From Bacillota bacterium (lineage in GTDB: Bacteria > Bacillota > Sulfobacillia > JAJYWN01 > JAJZPE01): a stretch of DNA of 64,000 nucleotides. Under the pieces are notes generated by a model. It saw only the letters and a program-made list of their open reading frames with translations, did no database searches and was not told the DNA's origin. Location of the stretch: contig JAJYMC010000044.1 of the NCBI GenBank assembly GCA_021787335.1, forward strand, positions 107,900 to 171,899, in the 5' to 3' direction. The position numbers were made by a program, and so were the translations under genes. Shown here in pieces: positions 48,478 to 56,899 of this stretch (positions are counted from its first letter, which is position 1; each line of letters starts with the position of its first letter).

Positions 48478-49833
48478 ATGGCGGCGAAAGCTCCTCAGGC
48501 GGTGAGGGCCCCGGGGTTCGTCCTGGAGGCCCGGGACGTCAGCTGTTCATACGGGGGCGCGGATGTGCTCCACCAGGTCAGCCTGGGGGTGCCTCACGGG
48601 GCCATCATCGGCCTTGTGGGGCCCAACGCCTCCGGCAAGTCGACCCTCCTCCGTGCCCTCAGCCGGGCGCTCCGCCCACGTCGCGGCCAGGTCCTCCTGG
48701 AAGGGGCCGATGTCTACGCCCTGCCGGCGGCCAAGGTGGCCCGCCTGCTCGCGGTCGTCGAGCAGGAGGGGCTCAGCGACCTGTCCTTCACGGTCGAGGA
48801 GACCGTCCTCCTCGGGCGTTTCCCGCACCTCTCGCGGACGCGGCGGGAAGGCGCCCGTGACTGGGAAGCGGCCCGAGAGGCGATGCGCCAAGCGGCCGTG
48901 CTGTCCCTCTCCGGACGCCTGGTCGGCGAGCTCAGCGGCGGGGAGCGTCAGCGCGTCTCCCTGGCAAGGGCGCTGGCCCAGGAGCCGACCGTCCTTTTGC
49001 TGGACGAGCCGACGTCCCACCTCGATCCAGGGCACCAACTCGAGGTGCTCGATCGGTTAGAGCAACTGAACCGGGCGGCGGGGCTGACCATCGTCGTCGT
49101 CCTCCATGACCTGAACCTGGCCGCTCTCTACGCTCATGAACTGGTCCTCCTGACCTCGGGCCGAGTGCTTGCCAGGGGAACCCCGCGGGAGGTCCTGACG
49201 TCGGATAACCTGAGAAGGGCTTACGGCCCCGGGGTGGCCCTGGCGTCGCACCCATTGACCGGCGACCCGCAGGTGACCCTGATCCCCGGTGCCGAGGCCG
49301 CTCTGGCCCCGGCCGGACGTTCGGGGCTGACGATCCACGTGGTCGGCGGCGGGGGAGCGGCGGCCGCGCTCATCGAGGCCCTGGCGGCCGCCGGCCATGA
49401 CCTCTCGGCGGGGGTCCTGAACGCCGGCGATAGCGACTGGCGGCTGGCCGGCGCTCTGAGGGTCCGCCTCGTCGAGGCCCCCCCGTTCTCGGCCATCCCC
49501 GAGGACGCCCACCGGCGCAACCAGGCGATGGCCCTGGCGGCCGACGCGGTCGTCCTGGCCGACATCCCCTTCGGGCACGGCAACCTGGCCAACCTCAGGG
49601 CCGTCTGGGCGGCCGCGGAGGCCGGGAAGAAGGTCATCCTCCTCGAGAAGACGCCGCCCGGGGAACGCGACTACACCGGGGGCCAAGCCTCACGGCTCTA
49701 CGCGGCCATCAGGCGGAGCGCGGCCCTGGTCGCCGGGGACGAGCGGGAGGTCATCGAGTTCATCGCCGCCGCCGAGTCCGGGCCCGGGGACAGGCCATGG
49801 CCGGAGCATGGCACCGGCCCGGGGGTGGGATAA
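48478..49833 (+). CDS. Cobalamin ABC transporter ATPase with C-terminal extra domain
   Basis: Of 451 residues, the first ~265 form an ABC ATPase: Walker A GPNASGKST (48-56), signature LSGGERQRV (from 152), Walker B VLLLDEPTSHLDPG and H-loop VVLHDLN. Residues ~282-445 are a separate domain starting LTIHVVGGGGAAAALIEALA, with LSAGVLNAGDSDW and AVVLADIPFGHGNL. It is Rossmann-like with a Gly-rich loop and unknown in function. BtuD itself ends near residue 250. The extra domain may be regulatory or corrinoid-related. ATG 48478 is seven bases after GAGGGGG. Confidence 0.87.
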   Translation: MAAKAPQAVRAPGFVLEARDVSCSYGGADVLHQVSLGVPHGAIIGLVGPNASGKSTLLRALSRALRPRRGQVLLEGADVYALPAAKVARLLAVVEQEGLSDLSFTVEETVLLGRFPHLSRTRREGARDWEAAREAMRQAAVLSLSGRLVGELSGGERQRVSLARALAQEPTVLLLDEPTSHLDPGHQLEVLDRLEQLNRAAGLTIVVVLHDLNLAALYAHELVLLTSGRVLARGTPREVLTSDNLRRAYGPGVALASHPLTGDPQVTLIPGAEAALAPAGRSGLTIHVVGGGGAAAALIEALAAAGHDLSAGVLNAGDSDWRLAGALRVRLVEAPPFSAIPEDAHRRNQAMALAADAVVLADIPFGHGNLANLRAVWAAAEAGKKVILLEKTPPGERDYTGGQASRLYAAIRRSAALVAGDEREVIEFIAAAESGPGDRPWPEHGTGPGVG

Positions 49834-49914
49834 TACAATAGATTGCCTGCGGGCGGGGGTTCCGCGGGGTCCTTCAGGGCCCGGCCGCCCGCCCCCGGAG
49901 GTGCACCCTTAGGA

Positions 49915-51351
49915 ATGCTGTTAGCGAGCAACAACGGCCACCCCGTCCGCCGGGTCCATCTCATCGGTCTCGGCGGGATAAGTATGAGCGGGTTGGCCCA
50001 GGTCCTGTTGCAGAGCGGGTTCACGGTCTCGGGGTCCGACCTGAAGGCTTCGCCGCTCACCGAGCGGCTCACGGCCGAGGGGGTCCATTTCACCGTGGGC
50101 CATCGGCCGGACAACGTCGAGGGGTCGGACCTCGTCGTCTACACGGCCGCCGTGCGCCCGGACAACGTCGAACTGGCCAGGGCCCGGGAACTCCGAACCC
50201 CGGTGATGACCAGAGCCGAGCTCCTGGGGCAGGTCATGGAGGCGGCCGGGGCTGGGGTGGCCGTGGCCGGTACCCACGGCAAGACCACGACGACGGCCAT
50301 GGTCGGGGTGATCCTCGAGCGGGCCGGGCTCGACCCGACGGTGCTGGTCGGCGGGGAAGTGGAGGACTTCGGCGGGAACGCCCGCATCGGAGGGCAGGGC
50401 TACCTCGTCGCCGAGGCCTGTGAGTTCCGCGAGTCATTCCTCGACCTGCGGCCGGACATCGGCGTCATCCTCAACATCGACGACGACCACCTGGACTACT
50501 TTCACAGCCTGGACCACGTCGCCCAGGCTTTCCGGCGTTTCGCCGAGCGGGTCACCGCCGGCGGCGCGGCGGTCCTGGACTTCGACGACCGGCTGGTCCG
50601 CGGGATCGCCGACGGCCTGCCGGCCGAGGTCCTCTCCTACGCCCTGACCGCTGAGGCCCGCTGGCAGGCCAGGGACATCGACTTCCGGGGCACGCCCTAC
50701 CCGTCGTTCGTGGCCCTTCAGGACGGGCGCCGTGTCGCCCAGGTGGAACTGGCCGTCCCTGGGACGCACAACGTCTCCAACGCCCTGGCCGCCATGGCCG
50801 TGGGGGTCCGGCTCGGGGTCGAGCCGGAGATGGCCGCCGAGAGCCTGGCCGGCTTTCGCGGCGCTCACCGGCGCTTCGAACTGAAGGGGTCCCACGACGG
50901 CGTCACCGTCTACGACGATTACGCCCATCATCCGACGGCCATCCGCTCGACCCTGCAGGCGGCCAGACGACTCGGGGCGGAGCGGCTGTGGTGCGTCTTC
51001 CAACCCCACCTCTACTCACGGACCAGGGACCTCCTGGGGTCCTTCGCCCGCGAGCTCGCGGCGGCCGACCGGCTGGTGGTCACCGACATCTACGCCGCCA
51101 GGGAAGAGGACCCGGGCGATGTCAGCTCTCGTGACCTGGCCCGCCTCGTCGCCGAGCGCGGCGCCGAGGTGTGCTACCTGCCCGATTTCGAGCAGATCGT
51201 CGAGTATCTGAACCGGGAGACGCGGCCGGGCGACGTGGTCATGACCATGGGAGCAGGAGACGTCCATCGCGTGGCCGAACGCTTCGTCGAAGGAGGACCG
51301 GCAAGGTCGAAGGACGCAAAGGAGGATTCGCACTGGCGCGAGTCATCGTGA
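49915..51351 (+). CDS. murC: UDP-N-acetylmuramate--L-alanine ligase
   Basis: This 478-residue Mur ligase has the N-terminal RVHLIGLGGISMSGLAQVLL motif, ATP loop GTHGKTTTT (from residue 119), a central NIDDDHLDYF and EACEFRESF. A C-terminal domain holds VYDDYAHHPTAI and FQPHLYSRT. It adds L-alanine to UDP-MurNAc in peptidoglycan synthesis. The start is ATG 49915, 12 bases after GGAGGTG; upstream codons in the frame are Pro/Gly-rich and not MurC-like. The last ~20 bp overlap the next gene, with the AAGGAGG of that gene inside murC. Confidence 0.94.
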   Translation: MLLASNNGHPVRRVHLIGLGGISMSGLAQVLLQSGFTVSGSDLKASPLTERLTAEGVHFTVGHRPDNVEGSDLVVYTAAVRPDNVELARARELRTPVMTRAELLGQVMEAAGAGVAVAGTHGKTTTTAMVGVILERAGLDPTVLVGGEVEDFGGNARIGGQGYLVAEACEFRESFLDLRPDIGVILNIDDDHLDYFHSLDHVAQAFRRFAERVTAGGAAVLDFDDRLVRGIADGLPAEVLSYALTAEARWQARDIDFRGTPYPSFVALQDGRRVAQVELAVPGTHNVSNALAAMAVGVRLGVEPEMAAESLAGFRGAHRRFELKGSHDGVTVYDDYAHHPTAIRSTLQAARRLGAERLWCVFQPHLYSRTRDLLGSFARELAAADRLVVTDIYAAREEDPGDVSSRDLARLVAERGAEVCYLPDFEQIVEYLNRETRPGDVVMTMGAGDVHRVAERFVEGGPARSKDAKEDSHWRESS

Positions 51352-52574
51352 TCGGGGGAGGGGCGGCCGGGTGCATGGCCGCCGGCCGGGCCGGTGAACT
51401 GGGGGCCCGGGTCATCCTTCTCGAAAAGAACCGCAGACTTGGTAGAAAGCTGGGGATCAGCGGCAAGGGCCGCTGCAACCTGACCAACCACACCGACGTC
51501 GACGGGCTGGTGGCCAACCTGCCCGGGAACGGGCGCTTCCTCAGGCGCGCGCTGTACGCCTGGGACGCCGAGGCCACCGAGGCCTTCTTCGCGGGGCTGG
51601 GCGTGCCGGTCAAGGTCGAGCGGGGCGACCGCGTCTTCCCGGTCTCCGACCGGGCGGCCGACGTCATCACCGCTCTGGAGCGCTACCTCGCCCGCGGCGG
51701 GGTGGAGGTTCGGCTGGAACAGAGTGTGACCGGGCTGGTCATCGTGGACGGGGCCGTCACCGGCGTCCGGACGACCGACGGGGAGCTGCCCGCCGACCGG
51801 GTCATCGTGGCCACCGGCGGGGCGTCCTACCCCGGGACCGGTTCGACGGGCGACGGCTACTCCTTCGCCGCCGCGGTCGGCCACAGCATCGTGCCCATCC
51901 GCCCGTCCCTGGTCCCCCTCGTCGCCGCCGAGCCGTGGGTGCCCTCGGCCCAGGGCCTGAGCCTCAGGAACGTGAGGGTGACGGCGACCAACGCCAAGGG
52001 CAAGAAGGTCGGCGAGGAGTTCGGGGAGATGCTCTTCACCCATTACGGGGTGTCCGGGCCGGTCATCCTGACCCTCAGCCGGGCCGTCGGCCAGGAACTG
52101 GCGGCCGGGCGCCGACCGGTGGTCCTAAACCTCGATCTGAAGCCGGCCCTCGACCCCGAGAAGCTGGACCTGCGGCTGCAACGCGACCTCGGGGAACGGT
52201 CCCGGAAGGCCTTCCGCAACTGCCTCGACGCCCTCCTGCCCAGACTGCTCATCGAACCGGTGGTGACCCTGTCGGGCATCGACCCGGACAAGCCCGCCCA
52301 TCAGGTGACCCGTGAGGAGCGACGAGGCCTGGGCGCGCTGCTCAAGGGAATGCGCCTGACGATAACCGGGACCCGGCCGCTGAAGGAGGCCATCATCACG
52401 GCGGGGGGCGTGCCCACGGGCGAGGTCGACCCGGGGACGATGGCCTCCCGGCTGGCCAGGGGCCTCTATTTCGCCGGCGAGGTCCTCGACGTCGACGGCT
52501 ACACCGGCGGTTTCAACATCCAGGCGGCCTTCGCCAGCGGCCGCTTGGCGGGTGAGCACGCGGCCACGGAATAG
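51333..52574 (+). CDS. NAD(P)/FAD-dependent oxidoreductase (BaiN/HI0933 family), apparent CTG start
   Basis: This 413-residue flavoprotein has FAD loop RVIVIGGGAAGCMAA at the N-terminus, GKGRCNLTNHTDVD, VATGGASYPGTGSTGDGYSF and the C-terminal GLYFAGEVLDVDGYTGGFN, all HI0933/BaiN markers. The function is poorly defined; some members reduce bile acids. The natural start is CTG 51333, exactly seven bases after AAGGAGG and immediately before the Rossmann strand (encoding ARVIVIGGG). The next in-frame GTG would cut into the FAD strand. It overlaps the murC end by 19 bp. Confidence 0.9.
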   Translation: MARVIVIGGGAAGCMAAGRAGELGARVILLEKNRRLGRKLGISGKGRCNLTNHTDVDGLVANLPGNGRFLRRALYAWDAEATEAFFAGLGVPVKVERGDRVFPVSDRAADVITALERYLARGGVEVRLEQSVTGLVIVDGAVTGVRTTDGELPADRVIVATGGASYPGTGSTGDGYSFAAAVGHSIVPIRPSLVPLVAAEPWVPSAQGLSLRNVRVTATNAKGKKVGEEFGEMLFTHYGVSGPVILTLSRAVGQELAAGRRPVVLNLDLKPALDPEKLDLRLQRDLGERSRKAFRNCLDALLPRLLIEPVVTLSGIDPDKPAHQVTREERRGLGALLKGMRLTITGTRPLKEAIITAGGVPTGEVDPGTMASRLARGLYFAGEVLDVDGYTGGFNIQAAFASGRLAGEHAATE

Positions 52575-52640
52575 CGGAGACCTCCCCCTCATATACTTGG
52601 GGGTACGGGCCCCAGGGCCCGGGGTCCAGGGGGGTCTCCC

Positions 52641-53159
52641 ATGTCACGGCGGACAAGGTACGGGTCATGGGCGCGGCGGGTGGAGGGCACGCTCCTGCGG
52701 GTCACCATCGTCGTCTTCGCCCTTCTGGTCGTTGCGCAGTTCCTCCTGACCAACGATGACGCGCGCCGGCTGATGAGCTACGTCGACCGGCTCGAGGGCG
52801 TCAGTCTGGACGTGGCCCTGGGCGAGCCGGCCAGTCGGACGACCGCGTCGAAGGCCGAGGGGCAGACCCACGTGTCCGGCGCTCCGTCGCTGACGGTGCG
52901 CCTTCTCGGTCGCAGGTCGGCCCGTCTCGCGGTGGTCCTCGTCAACGGCGACGCCAAGGGCCGGTTCACCGGGGCTGAGGTGACGGTCCGGGTGAAGAAC
53001 GGCGACCTGGTCGAGGTCGACGGCGCCGATTACCGGACAGAACTGCGGTTCACCGTGAGTGCCGTGGCCGGTGGGGTGGTCGAGCCGATCACCGGGACCA
53101 CGGTCGCGACGAGGCGCGACATCGTCAGCGTCGGTCGGGTGCGGACCGGAAGTCCGTAG
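52641..53159 (+). CDS. Membrane-anchored hypothetical protein upstream of cmk
   Basis: This 172-residue protein has a basic N-terminus, one membrane helix (VTIVVFALLVVAQFLL) and the segment LMSYVDRLEGVSLDVALGEP, then an exported beta-rich region of unknown fold. The N-terminal part resembles the DUF5359/YpfB-type proteins encoded upstream of cmk in Bacillota (a weak match by eye). The C-terminal part (VTVRVKNGDLVEVDGADYRT) is unfamiliar. A GGGGGG site precedes the ATG at 52641. It is ended by a strong palindromic terminator before cmk. Confidence 0.65.
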   Translation: MSRRTRYGSWARRVEGTLLRVTIVVFALLVVAQFLLTNDDARRLMSYVDRLEGVSLDVALGEPASRTTASKAEGQTHVSGAPSLTVRLLGRRSARLAVVLVNGDAKGRFTGAEVTVRVKNGDLVEVDGADYRTELRFTVSAVAGGVVEPITGTTVATRRDIVSVGRVRTGSP

Positions 53160-53213
53160 CGGCCGCGGATGCAGAGATAGCGGCGCCGCCGGCGGTTGCG
53201 GTTGGAAGACAAG

Positions 53214-53246
53214 GGCGACGAGCCGGCCGGCTCGTCGCCTCTTTGT
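53214..53246 (+). terminator. Rho-independent terminator (26-bp perfect palindrome)
   Basis: GGCGACGAGCCGG / CCGGCTCGTCGCC (53214-53239) is a perfect inverted repeat without spacer, followed by TCTTTGT. Confidence 0.8.
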
Positions 53247-53356
53247 GCCTGCCATCGGAATCCATGGGCGGCCGGGGGGCAAATAATACCCTCAAAAGGA
53301 ATGTCCGGGGCCGCGTCGAATCACAGTGCATGCCACCACAACGCTGGAGGAAACCG

Positions 53357-54067
53357 ATGGACAAGGGGCTCCGGATCACAGTCGACGGTCCCGCCGGGGC
53401 CGGGAAGAGTACCGCCGCGAAAGCCATCGCCAAACGACTCGGTTACCTATACATCGACACGGGCGCCATGTACCGCGCGCTAACCCTCAAGGCCGTCCAC
53501 CAGAGCGTCGACCTGTCCGACGAGGAAGCCCTCGACCGCCTGGCCGCCGGGACCGATGTCCGGCTGGCTCGTCCGACGCGGCCGGGGGGTCCTTACCGGG
53601 TCATCCTGGACGGCGAGGACGTCACCGAGGCGATTCGTTCGCCGCAGGTGAACGCCGCTGTGTCGCAGGTCGCACGGGTGCCGGGGGTCCGAGCCGGCAT
53701 GGTCGACCGGCAGCGCGAGATGGCCGGGGACGGCCGGGTGGTCATGGACGGCCGGGATACCGGCACCAACGTCCTGCCCGACGCCGAGATCAAGTTCTAC
53801 CTGACGGCGTCGTTCGACACCCGGGTCGACCGGCGGTATCAGGAACAGCGCCGGCGCGGCTTCGAAGTCGACCGCGAGGCGGTCGCCAGGGATATCGCCC
53901 AGCGGGACGAGATCGACAGTCATCGAGCCGTTTCGCCCCTCCGCAAGGCGCCTGGGGCGATTGAGGTTGATTCCACCGCCCTGACCATCGACCAGATGGT
54001 CGAAGAGATGCTGGAGATCTGCCGGCGGGCCGCGGATGATCAAGGTCCGGCCTCGGGAGCGCGATGA
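53357..54067 (+). CDS. cmk: Cytidylate kinase
   Basis: This 236-residue kinase has P-loop DGPAGAGKSTAAKAIAKRLG, then YIDTGAMYRALTLKA, GRDTGTNVLPDAEIKFYLTA and the lid RYQEQRRRGFEVDRE. It phosphorylates CMP/dCMP. ATG 53357 is preceded by GGAGGAAACC. The stop overlaps plsC by ATGA. cmk-plsC-ispH/rpsA is a conserved order in Clostridia. Confidence 0.95.
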   Translation: MDKGLRITVDGPAGAGKSTAAKAIAKRLGYLYIDTGAMYRALTLKAVHQSVDLSDEEALDRLAAGTDVRLARPTRPGGPYRVILDGEDVTEAIRSPQVNAAVSQVARVPGVRAGMVDRQREMAGDGRVVMDGRDTGTNVLPDAEIKFYLTASFDTRVDRRYQEQRRRGFEVDREAVARDIAQRDEIDSHRAVSPLRKAPGAIEVDSTALTIDQMVEEMLEICRRAADDQGPASGAR

Positions 54068-54669
54068 CCATGTTCTACTGGTTGGTGCGCGGCGTCTTTC
54101 GAGTGTACTATCACCTCTTCACGCGTTGGCGGGTGGCGGGACGGGAGAACCTACCCAAAGAGGGGGCGGTCCTCCTTTGCTCCAACCACGTCCACTGGAT
54201 GGACCCGGTCAACATGGCCTGCGCCGTCGATCGGCAGGTCAACTTCATGGCCAAGTCTGAGCTGTTCGCCATCCCGGTCTTCTCGAAGCTCCTGGCCTGG
54301 CTGCACGCCTACCCGGTGAAACGTGGCAAGCCTGACCGCGGAGCCCTGCGCCATACCTTCCGGCTCCTCGAGGAGCGGAAGGTGGTCGGGATGTTCCCGG
54401 AAGGCACCCGCAGCCGGACCGGCAAGCTCGGCCCGGCCGAACCAGGGTTGGCGCTGATCGCTCTGAAGTCGCAGGCGGTCATCTGCCCGGCGGCGATCAC
54501 CGGGGACTACCGACCCTTCCGGCGGATCAACTTTCGACTGGGCCGGCCGATGAGCTTCCCGGAGTTGTATGGGGTCAAGGTGACCCCTGAAGACCTGGCC
54601 CGCGTCAGCGCGGCGGTGATGGAACAGATCGCCTCGCTGATGCAGGCCGACCAAGAGGCGGCGGGCTGA
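54064..54669 (+). CDS. plsC: 1-acyl-sn-glycerol-3-phosphate acyltransferase
   Basis: This 201-residue PlsC has the NHVHWMD (HX4D) catalytic motif, NFMAKSELFAIPVFSKLL, FPEGTRSRTGKL and a typical length. It acylates lysophosphatidate in phospholipid synthesis at the inner face of the membrane. The ATG overlaps the cmk stop. ispH/rpsA follows after 4 bp. Confidence 0.93.
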   Translation: MTMFYWLVRGVFRVYYHLFTRWRVAGRENLPKEGAVLLCSNHVHWMDPVNMACAVDRQVNFMAKSELFAIPVFSKLLAWLHAYPVKRGKPDRGALRHTFRLLEERKVVGMFPEGTRSRTGKLGPAEPGLALIALKSQAVICPAAITGDYRPFRRINFRLGRPMSFPELYGVKVTPEDLARVSAAVMEQIASLMQADQEAAG

Positions 54670-54673
54670 GCCG

Positions 54674-56779
54674 GTGAAGGTTACACTGGCCAACCACGCG
54701 GGTTTCTGTTTCGGGGTACGGCGGGCCGTGGACATGGCCGGCAAGATCGCCGAAGCCGGCGGCGGACACAGCCTTGGTCCCGTCATCCATAACCGTCATG
54801 TCGTCGAGGCGTTGGCGGCGAACGGTGTGAGCCCGGTCGCCGACCTCGCCGAGGTGAAGGACGGGGCCGTCCTCTTCCCATCCCACGGAGCCGCGCCGAC
54901 CGTATACGCGGAGGCGGGGCGAAGGGGCCTTGAGGTCCACGACGCCACCTGCCCGCTGGTCAGAAAGGCACAGCGGGCGGCCCAGGATCTCTTGGAGCAG
55001 GGGTACTCGGTGGTCGTCGTCGGCGACGCCAAGCACGCCGAAGTCCAGTCGATCGTCGGTTGGACAGGCGGCAAGGCCATGGTCATCGGGGGGCCGGAGG
55101 AGGTCAAGGACCTTCCGCCGCTGCAACGGGTCGGGGTCCTGTCACAGACGACCCAACCGGCCAGCGTCCTCGAGGGTGTCGTCGCCGCCCTGCGGGAGAA
55201 GGCCGCCGAGGTGCGCATCGAACCGACGATCTGCCAGGTGACCAAGGAGCGGCAGGCCGAGGCGATGGAGCTGGCCAGGCAGGCTCAGGTGGTCCTGGTG
55301 GTCGGCGGGAAGCACTCGGCCAACACCCGGCAACTGGTGCAGATCAGCCAGGACCAGGGCGCCCGCACTTATCACGTCGAATCGGCCGTTGAAATCGAAC
55401 CGGCCTGGTTTTCCGAGGTGGATTCCGTGGCCATCCTGGCCGGGGCATCGACTCCGGATTGGATCACAGAGGAGGTCGTCGCCAAGATGAAGGAACTCAA
55501 CGACAAGGAACCAGAACCGGGGCAGGAGGAGACCAAGAAGCCGGAGGACGCCGCTAAGCCGGAAGACACCGCGGCGGAGGACGAGGGGCGGGCGCAGATG
55601 GAAGAGGCCCTCAAGACCCTGCGCAACGGTGAAGTCGTCCGCGGCCGGGTCGTCTCCGTAACCTCGGAAGGGGTCATGGTCGACGTCGGCTACAAGTCCG
55701 AGGGCATGATCCCCCTGAGCGAGCTGGGCCTGAACGAGAACCAGACGCCGGACCAGGTGGTCAAGGTCGGCGATGAGATAAGTGTCGTCGTTAAGAACGT
55801 CGAAGGACCTGATGGGAACGTCGTCCTGTCGAAGCGGAGGGCCGACGAGGAGGATGCCTGGAAGCACCTCCAGGCGGTCCACGAGAGCGGCGAGGCCATC
55901 GAGGTGCCGGTGGTCGCCGAGGTCAAGGGCGGCCTGATCGTCGACGCCGGCGTCCGCGGCTTCATCCCCGCGTCCCACGTCTCGCGGGGCTTCGTCAAGG
56001 ACCTCAAGCCCTTCGTCGGCCAGCGGCTCAAGGTCCGGGTCATCGAGCTGGACCGGCCGCGCAACCAGGTCATCCTGTCGCGGAAGCTCATCCTCGAGGA
56101 AGAGCAGCGGGGGCTTCGTGAGGAGACCTGGCGGAACATCGCCGAGGGGCAGATCAGGACGGGGACGGTCAAGCGCCTGGCGGATTTCGGCGCCTTCGTC
56201 GACCTCGGGGGCGTCGACGGTCTCCTGCACGTCTCCGAGCTTTCCTACGGTCGCGTCAAGCACCCGTCGGAGGTCGTCAAGGAAGGCCAGGAGATCAAGG
56301 TCAAGGTCCTCAAGGTGGACCGGGAGAACGAGCGCATCTCCCTCGGCTACAAGCAGACCATGCCCGACCCGTGGAAGGAAGTCGCCGACCGCTACGCTGA
56401 AGGGTCCATCGTTCAGGGGAAGGTCGTCCGGCTAGCTCCGTTCGGCGCCTTCGTCGAACTCGAACCGGGCATCGACGGCCTGGTGCACATCTCGCAACTG
56501 GCCGATCGGCGCGTCGCCAAGCCCGAGGACGTCGTCACGCCCGGACAAGAGGTCAAGGTCAAGGTCCTCGGGGTCAACCCGGAGGCCCATCGGATCAGCC
56601 TCTCGCTCCGCGAGGCCGAGGGACACGGCCAGGCCAGGGAGGAGTCCAAGCCGCCCCAGGGCGGGACGTCCGGTGGCGGCGGCCAGGCCGGGACCGAGGG
56701 CGGCGGCGGGCTGGCGACCCTGGGTGACGTCTTCAGCGACCTGTTCAAGGACAAAGGGGAGGCCGACAAGGGCCGCTGA
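54674..56779 (+). CDS. ispH-rpsA: Fused 4-hydroxy-3-methylbut-2-enyl diphosphate reductase / ribosomal protein S1
   Basis: This 701-residue fusion has an IspH part (1-280) with the three cluster cysteines Cys12 (NHAGFCFGVRRA), Cys93 (HDATCPLVRKA) and Cys187 (TICQVTKERQ). An acidic linker rich in Glu/Lys follows. Four S1 domains come next, beginning near VVRGRVVSVTSEGVMVDVGY, EVPVVAEVKGGLIVDAGV, RTGTVKRLADFGAFVDLG and VQGKVVRLAPFGAFVELE. IspH makes isoprenoid precursors; S1 binds mRNA. The fusion is characteristic of Clostridia. The GTG start is coupled to plsC. The Gly/Gln-rich C-terminus is non-conserved. Confidence 0.95.
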   Translation: MKVTLANHAGFCFGVRRAVDMAGKIAEAGGGHSLGPVIHNRHVVEALAANGVSPVADLAEVKDGAVLFPSHGAAPTVYAEAGRRGLEVHDATCPLVRKAQRAAQDLLEQGYSVVVVGDAKHAEVQSIVGWTGGKAMVIGGPEEVKDLPPLQRVGVLSQTTQPASVLEGVVAALREKAAEVRIEPTICQVTKERQAEAMELARQAQVVLVVGGKHSANTRQLVQISQDQGARTYHVESAVEIEPAWFSEVDSVAILAGASTPDWITEEVVAKMKELNDKEPEPGQEETKKPEDAAKPEDTAAEDEGRAQMEEALKTLRNGEVVRGRVVSVTSEGVMVDVGYKSEGMIPLSELGLNENQTPDQVVKVGDEISVVVKNVEGPDGNVVLSKRRADEEDAWKHLQAVHESGEAIEVPVVAEVKGGLIVDAGVRGFIPASHVSRGFVKDLKPFVGQRLKVRVIELDRPRNQVILSRKLILEEEQRGLREETWRNIAEGQIRTGTVKRLADFGAFVDLGGVDGLLHVSELSYGRVKHPSEVVKEGQEIKVKVLKVDRENERISLGYKQTMPDPWKEVADRYAEGSIVQGKVVRLAPFGAFVELEPGIDGLVHISQLADRRVAKPEDVVTPGQEVKVKVLGVNPEAHRISLSLREAEGHGQAREESKPPQGGTSGGGGQAGTEGGGGLATLGDVFSDLFKDKGEADKGR

Positions 56780-56823
56780 CCCCCGCGCCCGGTAACCGAA
56801 GACAAGGCTCCCGAGGCACAACG

Positions 56824-56853
56824 ACGGGAGGGGCAAACGCTCCTCCCGTTTTC
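56824..56853 (+). terminator. Rho-independent terminator after ispH-rpsA
   Basis: The stem ACGGGAGG / CCTCCCGT (56824-56849) is followed by TTTCAG, between the fusion gene and topB. Confidence 0.7.
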
Positions 56854-56899
56854 AGTACCGGCCCGAGGGGGGCCGCGGAGGGGAAAGGAGGGGGCGCCG

